A stretch of 12,130 bases of DNA from Pseudomonadota bacterium (GCA_022709775.1 JAKLIE010000009.1:1-12130), one strand, 5' to 3'. Shown: positions 1 to 6,561, counted from the stretch's first letter. Notes: generated by a model from the sequence alone, not told the origin. Made by a program: numbers and translations.

Positions 1-389
1 GCTGGTTCCACTCGGGCGACCTCGCCGTGCTGCAGCCCGACGGCTACGTGAAGATCAAGGACCGCAGCAAGGACGTGATCATTTCGGGCGGGGAGAACAT
101 CAGCTCGCTCGAGGTCGAGGACGTGCTCTACCGGCATCCGGCGGTGCTCGCGGCCGCCGTCGTCGCGCAGCCCGACCCGAAATGGGGCGAGACGCCGCGC
201 GCGTTCGTCGAGCTCAGGCCGGGGTCGACCGTGACCAGCGACGAACTGGTAGCGCACTGCCGGGCCCATCTCGCGAGCTACAAGGTGCCGAAGGGCTTCG
301 AGTTCTGCGAGCTGCCCAAGACGTCGACCGGCAAGATCCAGAAGTTCGTGCTGCGCGCGCGCGCGAAGTCGACCGACGCCCTCGGATGA
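1..389 (+). CDS. Acyl-CoA synthetase (AMP-dependent, ANL superfamily), C-terminal part only
   Basis: This is the 3' end of a gene that begins before the window; the reading frame runs from base 3 to a TGA at 387-389 (about 128 residues). The enzyme would activate a carboxylic acid with ATP to an acyl-adenylate and then form the CoA thioester in the cytoplasm. Visible family motifs are HSGDLA (A7, aspartate codon at 18-20), KDRSKDVIISGGENIS (A8 hinge and start of the C-terminal lid domain) and PKTSTGKIQK, whose lysine codon at 333-335 is the adenylation lysine (A10). The SGGENISSLEVED and KWGETPRAFVEL stretches resemble short- and medium-chain or AAE1/butyrate-CoA-ligase-like members, but the acyl-binding pocket lies outside the window, so the substrate is unknown. 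The gene lies 87 nt before an enoyl-CoA hydratase-family gene, which suggests co-transcription. A GTG at 27 is internal, not the start. Confidence 0.93.
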   Translation, partial: WFHSGDLAVLQPDGYVKIKDRSKDVIISGGENISSLEVEDVLYRHPAVLAAAVVAQPDPKWGETPRAFVELRPGSTVTSDELVAHCRAHLASYKVPKGFEFCELPKTSTGKIQKFVLRARAKSTDALG

Positions 390-420
390 CTCCCCGGAGA
401 ATTCCCCGACGCTCGCCGTG

Positions 421-438
421 CGCCCCGCCCCCGGGGCG
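421..438 (+). other. Short GC hairpin between acyl-CoA synthetase and hydratase genes
   Basis: A perfect 7-bp stem (CGCCCCG / CGGGGCG) closes on a CCCC loop in the 87-nt spacer. There is no T-tract, so it is not a classical intrinsic terminator. It may only reflect the high GC content or slow read-through between the two genes. Confidence 0.3.
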
Positions 439-476
439 GCGCAGGGCGCGGGTGTACGGACAGTGAGGAGCTGCGC

Positions 477-1274
477 ATGAACGCACCCATCGACGCGGGA
501 CTCGACCCGTACGTGCTGGCCTCCGTGAAGGACGGCGTCCGCACGATCACGATGAACCGCGGCGAGCGCTACAACGCGCTGTCGACCGCGATGGTCGCCG
601 CGCTGGAGGCCGCGCTCGACGAGGCGGCCGCCGACCGTGCCACGCGCGTCGTCGTGCTCGCGGCCGCGGGCAAGGCGTTCTGCGCGGGCCACGACCTGAA
701 GGAGATGCGCGCGCACATCGATCCGGCGTGGCAGCAGGGCCTGTTCGACGCCTGCGGACGGATGATGCTGAAGCTGACGCAGATCCCGCAGCCGGTGATC
801 GCCCGCGTGCACGGCGCGGCGGCGGCGGCCGGCTGCCAGCTCGTGTCGATGTGCGATCTCGCCGTCGCGGCCGACGGCGCGAAGTTCGGCCTGTCGGGCA
901 TCAACGCCGGCATCTTCTGCTCGACGCCCGCCGTCGGGGTTGCGCGCAACGTCCCGCGCAAGCGCGCGATGGAACTGCTCGTCACCGGCGAGCTCGTCGA
1001 CGCGGCGACCGCGGCGGACTGGGGCCTCGTCAATCGCGCCGTCCCCGCGGAGCGGCTCGACGAGGCGATCGCCGAGCTGACGGGCGCGATCCGCGCCAAG
1101 AGCCCGGCCGCGGTCGCGCTCGGCAAGCGGGCGTTCTACCGGCAGGTCGAGTGCGGGCTCTCCGACGCCTACGCGATCGCCGCCGAGGCGATGACCTGCA
1201 ACATGCTCGATCCCGACGCGGCGGAAGGGATCGACGCGTTCCTGGGCAAGCGCGCACCGGCCTGGCGCCTCTAG
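477..1274 (+). CDS. Enoyl-CoA hydratase/isomerase family protein, ECHDC3-like
   Basis: A 265-residue crotonase-fold protein of normal family length. The ATG at 477 is preceded by a good GAGGAG ribosome site. Residues 66-77 (KAFCAGHDLKEM) and 112-127 (HGAAAAAGCQLVSMCD) form the CoA/oxyanion-hole segments. Residues 137-151 (FGLSGINAGIFCSTP) and the C-terminal FLGKRAPAW closely match what I remember of the ECHDC3 subgroup (GCQL, FCSTP, FLQKRKPVW). The two glutamates that act as acid/base in classical enoyl-CoA hydratase are absent: the first position is Gln121 and the second Gly141. Ordinary hydration of enoyl-CoA is therefore doubtful. Another CoA-thioester reaction or a non-catalytic role is possible. 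The neighbouring acyl-CoA synthetase gene supports a role in acyl-CoA metabolism. The family is certain; the reaction is not. Confidence 0.93.
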   Translation: MNAPIDAGLDPYVLASVKDGVRTITMNRGERYNALSTAMVAALEAALDEAAADRATRVVVLAAAGKAFCAGHDLKEMRAHIDPAWQQGLFDACGRMMLKLTQIPQPVIARVHGAAAAAGCQLVSMCDLAVAADGAKFGLSGINAGIFCSTPAVGVARNVPRKRAMELLVTGELVDAATAADWGLVNRAVPAERLDEAIAELTGAIRAKSPAAVALGKRAFYRQVECGLSDAYAIAAEAMTCNMLDPDAAEGIDAFLGKRAPAWRL

Positions 1275-1361
1275 GCACCGTCGGCGATGCCGGACCCGCG
1301 GGGTGCCTGGCCCGGAGCGCGCGCCGGCTGGGACCCGAGACCTCCGACCGCGTTCCCCGCT

Positions 1362-1380
1362 CCGGACATGGGCGGTCCGG
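1362..1380 (+). other. Hairpin downstream of the hydratase gene
   Basis: CCGGAC and GTCCGG form a perfect 6-bp stem around a 7-nt loop, about 90 nt after the hydratase stop codon. It is followed by a G-run rather than a T-run, so it is at best a weak or atypical transcription end signal. Confidence 0.25.
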
Positions 1381-1385
1381 CCTGC

Positions 1386-1395
1386 GGGGGGGGGG
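1386..1395 (+). repeat. G10 homopolymer tract
   Basis: Ten consecutive G bases lie in the non-coding region between the hydratase gene and the symporter operon. Such tracts are prone to slippage in the cell and to length errors in sequencing. It lies outside any supported gene and about 240 nt before the next start codon, so no reading frame depends on it. Confidence 0.9.
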
Positions 1396-1446
1396 CCGTG
1401 TCCGCAAGCCGGGGGCGAGCGCCGACGATGCGAGATCCTGACGGAA

Positions 1447-1475
1447 TGTCTTCTATAAGACAAATGACATAAGAC
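1447..1475. promoter_or_regulatory. Palindromic ATAAGAC element, putative repressor operator
   Basis: TGTCTT (1447-1452) and AAGACA (1457-1462) form a perfect 6-bp inverted repeat around CTAT. The right half, ATAAGAC (1455-1461), is repeated in the same orientation at 1469-1475, one and a third helical turns away. The stretch is AT-rich in a very GC-rich background, as expected of a control region. The shape fits a dimeric regulator such as a GntR-type protein, but I cannot name the regulator. TATAAG at 1454-1459 could also serve as a -10 element, though no convincing -35 lies at the right distance. It is upstream of the symporter operon; the hydratase gene ends 172 nt before it. Confidence 0.45.
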
Positions 1476-1512
1476 ACTGGACAAGCCGATTTTTGCAGTG
1501 CAACATGCGCTC

Positions 1513-1532
1513 CGGTTGACGAGGGTCAACCG
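1513..1532. promoter_or_regulatory. FNR/ANR-like (Crp-Fnr family) binding site
   Basis: A perfect 8-bp inverted repeat, CGGTTGAC-GAGG-GTCAACCG, has at its core (1516-1529) TTGAC-N4-GTCAA. This fits the Crp/Fnr-family pattern TTGA(T/C)-N4-(A/G)TCAA used by FNR, ANR, DNR and FixK proteins. It lies 105 nt before the DUF4212 start. If functional it would tie the symporter operon to oxygen limitation or nitrogen oxides. I saw no clear -10 at the distance a class II activator site would need (CATGAT at 1547-1552 is roughly 5 bp too close), so activation is uncertain and repression is possible. Confidence 0.5.
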
Positions 1533-1574
1533 CGATCCCTCAGGCGCATGATGTCGTCCGGGGATCAGTTGGCA

Positions 1575-1594
1575 GCGGGGGAGCGTTCCCCCGC
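1575..1594 (+). other. GC-rich hairpin in the putative symporter operon leader
   Basis: GCGGGGGA and TCCCCCGC form a perfect 8-bp stem with a GCGT loop, 40 nt before the DUF4212 start codon and upstream of its ribosome site. No T-tract follows. It probably lies in the 5' untranslated region and could affect message stability. Confidence 0.4.
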
Positions 1595-1633
1595 CGCGTC
1601 GTCCGCATCGCGCTGTTCCCGAGGGAGGTCAGG

Positions 1634-1963
1634 ATGGCTGCACCCGCCGCAATCGACTGGAAGGCGATCGTCGCCGATCCGCGCTTCCAGGCGCTCCACC
1701 ACAAGAAGACCCGCTTCCTGTGGGGGCTGATGGTCTTCTCGGTCGCCTACTACTTCCTGCTGCCGATCGGCGCCGCGTACTTCCCGGGCCTCTTCGGCAT
1801 CCGGGTCTGGGGCCCGGTCAACGTGGGGCTGCTCTTCGCGCTGTCCGAGTTCGTCGTCGCGTGGGGCATCGCGTTCCACTATTCGCGGCGCGCGAACGCC
1901 GAGTTCGACACGATGGCGGCGGAACTGATCCGCGACGCCGAGAAGATCGGAGGCCGTCGATGA
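1634..1963 (+). CDS. DUF4212 protein, putative solute:sodium symporter small subunit
   Basis: A 109-residue inner-membrane protein with two predicted membrane segments, roughly residues 29-50 and 61-82. A soluble N-terminus carries the basic HHKKTRFLW motif just before the first helix, and a charged tail ends in KIGGRR. This matches the small-subunit family (DUF4212) found immediately upstream of the VC_2705-type large sodium:solute symporter. The start is well supported by GGGAGGT at 1623-1629, 4 nt before the ATG. Its TGA overlaps the ATG of the symporter gene (ATGA, 1960-1963), which indicates translational coupling and a joint complex. The transported solute is unknown; acetate or other small carboxylates are often proposed for relatives. 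Confidence 0.92.
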   Translation: MAAPAAIDWKAIVADPRFQALHHKKTRFLWGLMVFSVAYYFLLPIGAAYFPGLFGIRVWGPVNVGLLFALSEFVVAWGIAFHYSRRANAEFDTMAAELIRDAEKIGGRR

Positions 1964-3861
1964 ACCGCAAACGCATCCTCGCTTTCGGCGCCGTCGCCGC
2001 GCTCGCCGCGGTGGCCACGCCCGCCCTCGCGCAGGGCGCCGTCGCCGCCAAATGGCAGTGGCTCACGTTCTCCGTGTTCGGCGCGATCATCGCGTCGACG
2101 ATGTTCGTCACGTTCCTCGCCGCGAAGCGCGTCAAGAGCGCCGCGGACTTCTACACGGCCGGCGGCGGCGTGTCGGGCCTGCAGAACGGCTGGGCGATCG
2201 CGGGCGACTACCTGTCGGCCGCGTCGTTCCTGGGCATCGCGGGCCTGATCTCGATCTGGGGCTACGACGGCTTCATGTACTCGGTGGGCTGGCTCGTCGC
2301 GTACATCACGGTGCTGCTGGTCATCGCCGAGCCCTGCCGCAACATCGGCAAGTACACGCTGGCCGACATCCTCGCGTACCGGAACAACCCGCGCGCCACG
2401 CGGATCGTCGGCGCGATCTCGGTGATCACGGTGTCGACGTTCTACCTGACCGCGCAGATGGTCGGCGGCGGCGTGCTGGTCAAGACGCTGATCGGCATCG
2501 ACTACGAGATCTCGGTCGTCGTCGTCGGCATCCTGATGCTCGGCTACGTGCTGTTCGGCGGGATGGTCGCGACGACCTGGGTGCAGATCATCAAGGCGGT
2601 GCTGCTCGTGACCGCCTCGATCGTGCTCGTCGTGATGGTGTGGATGCAGTACGGCTTCTTCGGCGACTTCCTGACCAACGTCGTCGGCGACGCCAAGGTG
2701 CAGGCGCGGGTCGCCCAGATCCTCGGCGACGGCGCGAAGAACATGTCGCCGGCCGAGCTCGGCCAGCGCTTCCTCGAGCCGGGCCTGCTGTTCAAGGCGC
2801 CGATCGACCAGATCTCGCTGGGCATGGCGCTCGTCTTCGGCACCGCCGGCCTGCCGCACATCCTGATGCGGTTCTTCACCGTGCCCACCGCGCAGGCGGC
2901 CCGCGTCTCGGTGATCTGGGCGATGGCGATCATCGGCGGGTTCTACGTGCTGACGCTGTTCCTCGGCATGGGTTCGGCGATGAAGGTCGGCGCCGACCAG
3001 ATCCGCGCCGTCGACCCGGGCGGCAACATGGCCGCGCCGCTGCTCGCGCAGGCGCTCGGGGGCGGGGCAGACTCGCTGCTCGGCAACTTCATGCTGGCCT
3101 TCGTCGCCGCCGTCGCGTTCGCGACGATCGTGGCGGTCGTCGCGGGCCTCGTGCTCGCGGCGGCCTCGGCGATGGCGCACGACCTCTACGTCGGCGTGAT
3201 CCGCGGCGAGCACGCGACGCCGCAGGAGCAGGTCAGGGCCGCGCGGATCGCGACGGTCGTGGTCGGCGCGATGGCGATCGTCATCGGGATCGCGGCGAAG
3301 GGCCAGAACGTCGCCCATCTGGTCGCGCTGGCATTCGCGGTCGCGGCCTCGGCGAACTTCCCCTGTGTGCTGCTCACGCTCTACTGGAAGCGCTGCAACA
3401 CCGGCGGCATCGTGCTCGGCATGGTGGTGGGCACGCTGACGGCCATCGCGCTCGTGCTCGTGTCGCCGAACATGACCTACCCGAAGGCGCTCAAGGCGGC
3501 GGCCCAGAAGGTCGTCGACGGCGCGGAAGCGCGCAAGTCGAAGGCCGACGCGGACCTGGCCGGCGCGGCGGACGACGCGGCGAAGGCGAAGGCGGGCAGG
3601 GCGATCGCGGCGATCGAGAAGGACGTGGCCGGCGCCAGAGCCACGCTCGAGAAGTTCAAGGGCGACGACACGTCGCTGGTCGGTCTCGAGAAGCCGCTGT
3701 TCGAGCTGCGCAACCCGGGGATCATCTCGATCCCGCTGGGCTTCCTCGCGGTGATCCTGGGCTCGCTCCTGTATCGCGACCGGCGCTCCGAGGAGATGTG
3801 GGACGAGCTCTACGCGCGCCAGAACACCGGCATCCTCGCGTCGAAGGCGGCCGCGCACTGA
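1960..3861 (+). CDS. Sodium:solute symporter family protein, large subunit (VC_2705/ActP-like)
   Basis: A 633-residue SSS-family transporter of the inner membrane with the LeuT fold, expected to couple sodium entry to uptake of a small organic solute. The N-terminus has a signal peptide-like segment ending in TPALAQG (cleavage near residue 25), as in ActP-type symporters. Residues 65-110 (FYTAGGGVSGLQNGWAIAGD, then YLSAASFLG at 84-92) are the family's first conserved helices, and more than ten hydrophobic helices follow. Residues 508-570 form an Ala/Lys/Asp/Glu-rich, hydrophilic, probably helical coiled-coil insert before the last membrane helix (about 586-606); the tail ends with RSEEMWDELYARQNTGI. 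The start at 1960 overlaps the DUF4212 stop by 4 nt. The reading frame is open well upstream, but those residues are the shifted read of the DUF4212 gene. It is often annotated as acetate permease; the substrate is not proven here. Confidence 0.94.
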   Translation: MNRKRILAFGAVAALAAVATPALAQGAVAAKWQWLTFSVFGAIIASTMFVTFLAAKRVKSAADFYTAGGGVSGLQNGWAIAGDYLSAASFLGIAGLISIWGYDGFMYSVGWLVAYITVLLVIAEPCRNIGKYTLADILAYRNNPRATRIVGAISVITVSTFYLTAQMVGGGVLVKTLIGIDYEISVVVVGILMLGYVLFGGMVATTWVQIIKAVLLVTASIVLVVMVWMQYGFFGDFLTNVVGDAKVQARVAQILGDGAKNMSPAELGQRFLEPGLLFKAPIDQISLGMALVFGTAGLPHILMRFFTVPTAQAARVSVIWAMAIIGGFYVLTLFLGMGSAMKVGADQIRAVDPGGNMAAPLLAQALGGGADSLLGNFMLAFVAAVAFATIVAVVAGLVLAAASAMAHDLYVGVIRGEHATPQEQVRAARIATVVVGAMAIVIGIAAKGQNVAHLVALAFAVAASANFPCVLLTLYWKRCNTGGIVLGMVVGTLTAIALVLVSPNMTYPKALKAAAQKVVDGAEARKSKADADLAGAADDAAKAKAGRAIAAIEKDVAGARATLEKFKGDDTSLVGLEKPLFELRNPGIISIPLGFLAVILGSLLYRDRRSEEMWDELYARQNTGILASKAAAH

Positions 3862-3878
3862 CGCTCGCCTTTCCGTGC

Positions 3879-3925
3879 GAAGCGCGACGGCCTCCGACCC
3901 TCACGGGCGGAGGTCGTCGCGCTTT
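3879..3925 (+). other. Long stem-loop between symporter and DUF294 genes
   Basis: Bases 3880-3896 pair with 3908-3924 over 17 bp, with a single G-U wobble (3890/3914). The loop can close further with CCC/GGG (3898-3900 / 3905-3907) around a TCAC tetraloop, leaving one bulged A. Only three T's follow, so it is not a textbook terminator. It ends 13 nt before the DUF294 ATG at 3938. It may attenuate transcription, stabilise the symporter message, or influence translation of the downstream gene, whose only GGAGGT-like sequence (3909-3914) lies inside the right arm. Confidence 0.7.
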
Positions 3926-3937
3926 GACGCCCGACCG

Positions 3938-5821
3938 ATGACCGCCACCCCCGACGCCCTCGCGCAGCCGGTCCGCGAATTTCTCGCGCGCTACGCCCCG
4001 TTCGACCGGATGGCCGCGGACGACCTCGCGTTCGTCGTGCCGCGCCTGAAGCTCGCTTACTTCGCCGCCGGGCGCGACGTCCTCGCACCCGACAGCGGGC
4101 CGGTCGGCGAGCTCCAGCTCATCCAGCGCGGTCGGGTGGGCAGTCGTCCCGCGGACCCGACCGCGCCGCCCGACCCGACGCTCGGTCCCGGCGAGATGTT
4201 CCCCGTCGGGGCGCTCTCGGCCGCCGCGCCGGCGAGCCGCATCTACACTGCGCTGCAGGACACGTTCGCGTTCCAGCTCTCGCGCGAGGATTTCCTCGCG
4301 CTCCGCGCCCGGTCGGACGTGTTCGAGCGCTACCGCTCGGGCGCGATCACCGAGACGCTCAGGCAATCGCTGGCGCAGCTGTCGTCGCGATACGGCGAAC
4401 GTGCCGCCGAAGAGCAGTCCCTCGCCCGACCGCTCGCCGAGCTCGTGCGCCGTGCGCCGGTCGCGTGCGCGGCGTCATCGCCGCTCGCGGAAGCGCTCGT
4501 CGCGATGAACGAAGCGAAGGTGAGGACGATCGTCGCGACCGACGCCGAAGGCGCGCCGATCGGGCTCTTCACGCTGGTCGACCTGCTGCGCCGCGTGACG
4601 CTCGCGCGGCGGTCGCTCGACGTCCCGCTGGCCGAGGTGATGACCTCGCCGGTCTTCACGCTGCCGGGGTCCGCGACCGCGAACGATGCGCTCGCGGCGA
4701 TGGCGGAGCGCGGCATCCGCCAGATCGTCGTCGCCGACGGCGCGACGCTGCTCGGCGTCGTCAACGAGCGCGACTTCTTCGCGCTGCAGCGCGTGTCGAT
4801 GCGCCAGGTCGTCGAGGGCGTGCGCGAGGCCGCGTCGGTCGACGTGCTCGCGACGCAGGCGTCGGACGTGCGACGCCTCGCGCGCAACCTGCTCGCGCAG
4901 GGCGTCGGCGCCGAGCCGCTCACGCGGACGATCGCGTCCATCAACGACGCGATGACGCGACGCGTTCTCGAGATCACGCTCGATTCGCACGACGTCGCCG
5001 ACCTCGACTGGTGCTGGCTCGCGCTGGGCAGCGAGGGTCGCGGCGAGCAGACGCTCGCGACCGACCAGGACAACGCGCTCGTGTTCCTGCCCGCCGACCC
5101 GGCGGCGGTCGAGTACGAGCGCAGCCGGCTGCTCGCGTTCGCGCTCGCGGTCAACGCGGCGCTCGCGCAACTGGGCTTCCCGCTGTGCACGGGGAACGTG
5201 ATGGCGTCCAACCCGACGATGTGCCTGACGGTGGACGAGTGGAAGGCGCGCTTCCTCGGGTGGCTCACGCAGCCGACACCGCAGGCGCTGCTCGAGGCCA
5301 ACATCGTGTTCGACTTCCGGCCGCTCTACGGCGACACGACGCTGACCGACGACCTGTCGACCTGGCTGCACGGCTACTCGACGGAGTCGACGCTGTTCCT
5401 CCGGCTCATGGTGCAGAACGCGCTCCAGACCGTGCCGCCGCTGGGCGTGTTGCGCGCGTTCGCGACCGACGACGACCCCGCCCACCGCGGCACGCTCGAC
5501 CTCAAGGTGCGCGGTGCGCGCATCTTCGTCGACGCTGCGCGCGTGTTCGCGCTCGGCAAGGCGGTCCGCGAGACCGGCACGGCCGCGAGGCTCAGGCTCG
5601 CGGGCGGCGCGCTCGGCGTCGAGCCGAGGCACGTCGAGGCGACGGTCGACGCGTTCCACTTCCTGCAGCTGCTTCGCCTGCGGCAGCAGGAGAGCGGGGG
5701 CGGCCACCCGAACCGGATCGACCCGGACATGCTCAACGAAGTCGAGCAGCGGATGCTCAAGGAGGCGTTCCGGCAGGCCCGCAAGCTGCAGGAGCGGCTC
5801 GCACAGACGTTCCGCGTCTGA
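3938..5821 (+). CDS. cNMP-binding/CBS-pair/DUF294 nucleotidyltransferase-like regulatory protein
   Basis: A 627-residue cytoplasmic multidomain protein. An N-terminal cyclic-nucleotide-binding-like domain lies at about residues 10-130 (LQLIQRGRVG, then GPGEMFPVGALS). Two CBS domains follow at about 165-225 (KVRTIVATDAEGAPIGLFTLVDLL) and 232-288 (EVMTSPVFTL to NERDFFAL). Next is the DUF294 nucleotidyltransferase-like domain with G364-S365, Glu370 and the Asp376-Gln-Asp378 pair in GSEGRGEQTLATDQDNAL, and then the DUF294 C-terminal domain to the end. GlnD-like uridylyl- or adenylyltransferase chemistry is suggested by the GS...DxD motif but is unproven for the family. CBS and cNMP domains suggest allosteric control by nucleotides. 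The family is commonly found beside DUF4212/SSS symporters, so it may regulate transport. I chose ATG 3938 because the in-frame GTG at 3875 would place a long stem-loop inside the coding region; neither start has a clear ribosome site. Confidence 0.9.
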   Translation: MTATPDALAQPVREFLARYAPFDRMAADDLAFVVPRLKLAYFAAGRDVLAPDSGPVGELQLIQRGRVGSRPADPTAPPDPTLGPGEMFPVGALSAAAPASRIYTALQDTFAFQLSREDFLALRARSDVFERYRSGAITETLRQSLAQLSSRYGERAAEEQSLARPLAELVRRAPVACAASSPLAEALVAMNEAKVRTIVATDAEGAPIGLFTLVDLLRRVTLARRSLDVPLAEVMTSPVFTLPGSATANDALAAMAERGIRQIVVADGATLLGVVNERDFFALQRVSMRQVVEGVREAASVDVLATQASDVRRLARNLLAQGVGAEPLTRTIASINDAMTRRVLEITLDSHDVADLDWCWLALGSEGRGEQTLATDQDNALVFLPADPAAVEYERSRLLAFALAVNAALAQLGFPLCTGNVMASNPTMCLTVDEWKARFLGWLTQPTPQALLEANIVFDFRPLYGDTTLTDDLSTWLHGYSTESTLFLRLMVQNALQTVPPLGVLRAFATDDDPAHRGTLDLKVRGARIFVDAARVFALGKAVRETGTAARLRLAGGALGVEPRHVEATVDAFHFLQLLRLRQQESGGGHPNRIDPDMLNEVEQRMLKEAFRQARKLQERLAQTFRV

Positions 5822-5842
5822 CGCGGGACGGGGTGACGACGC

Positions 5843-6550
5843 GTGGGCTGGTTCGATCGCTCGGTCGACTTCCTCCTCGGCGGCCCGCGCGTCGGCGGTG
5901 CGCTCGCCGACCGGCTCTCGGCCTGGCAGCGCCGGCCGCGGCCGCCCCGCACGCGGGCGCATGCCGAGGGCCGGTACGTGGTGATGGATTGCGAGACCAC
6001 CGGGCTCGACCTCGCCCGCGACCGGGTGATCTCGGTCGGGGCCGTCGCGGTCGACGGCGGCCGCATCGCGCTCGCCGACGCGTTCGGCGCGGTGCTGCGG
6101 CAGTCGCAGGCGTCCGCGGATGCGAACATCCTGATCCACGGCATCGGTGGCGAGGCGCAGCGCGGCGGCGCCGAGCCGGCCGAGGCGCTGATCGCCTTCC
6201 TCGAGTTCGCCGGCCGCGATCCGCTGATCGCGTTCCGTGCCGAGTTCGATCGTCCGATGATGCAGCGCGCCTGCCGCGAGATCCTCGGCGTCGAGCCGAA
6301 GCTCGTCTGGATCGACCTCGCGTGGCTGCTGCCCGCACTCTTCCGGGGCACCGGATGCGACAGCCTCGACGACTGGCTGGCGCACACGGGCGTCCCGCCG
6401 TCGGCGCGCCACGACGCCGTCGGCGATGCGTTCGCCACGGCACAGCTCGCGCTGGTCGCGCTCGACGCCGCCGAGCGCGTCGGGATGCGGACGTCCGGCG
6501 ACCTGGTCGCGATGCAGAAGGCCCAGACCTGGCTCGGCACCAAGCGCTGA
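5843..6550 (+). CDS. 3'-5' exonuclease, DNA polymerase III epsilon-like (DEDDh)
   Basis: A 235-residue RNase T/DnaQ-fold exonuclease. Motif ExoI is VVMDCETTGLD with Asp49 and Glu51. ExoII contributes Asp136 in FRAEFDRPMM. ExoIII is RHDAVGDAFATA with His190 and Asp195, so all acidic residues and the histidine of a DEDDh enzyme are present. Residues 1-43 are a basic, Arg/Pro-rich leader without similarity I recognise. The predicted activity is metal-dependent removal of 3' nucleotides from DNA or RNA. It lacks the polymerase-binding context of true DnaQ, and its place directly after the DUF294 gene (21-nt gap) mirrors a recurring neighbourhood with SSS symporters; why a nuclease belongs there is unclear. 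The start is a GTG with a moderate GGGGTGA ribosome site. Confidence 0.9.
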   Translation: MGWFDRSVDFLLGGPRVGGALADRLSAWQRRPRPPRTRAHAEGRYVVMDCETTGLDLARDRVISVGAVAVDGGRIALADAFGAVLRQSQASADANILIHGIGGEAQRGGAEPAEALIAFLEFAGRDPLIAFRAEFDRPMMQRACREILGVEPKLVWIDLAWLLPALFRGTGCDSLDDWLAHTGVPPSARHDAVGDAFATAQLALVALDAAERVGMRTSGDLVAMQKAQTWLGTKR

Positions 6551-6561
6551 GCGGCGTCCCC

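Noticed and set aside
477..1274. DmdB/DmdD-type DMSP degradation pair for the acyl-CoA synthetase and hydratase
   Set aside because: The hydratase homologue lacks the usual catalytic glutamates and looks ECHDC3-like, and the synthetase fragment looks closer to short- or medium-chain acyl-CoA ligases.
1720..1959. An 80-residue upstream extension of the symporter frame
   Set aside because: These bases encode the well-conserved DUF4212 protein in another frame; the ATG at 1960 followed by a signal peptide-like segment is the sensible start.
1879..3858. A 659-codon open frame on the - strand opposite the symporter
   Set aside because: It is exactly antisense to an SSS gene with conserved helices, and consists largely of Arg, Asp, His and Glu without recognisable motifs.
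3875..3937. A GTG start at 3875 for the DUF294 protein
   Set aside because: It would put a 17-bp stem-loop inside the coding region and add a 21-residue leader without family similarity; no ribosome site precedes it.
2052..3941. A 629-codon + strand frame overlapping the symporter
   Set aside because: It is a shifted read of the symporter gene, Arg/Gly-rich, with no family similarity.
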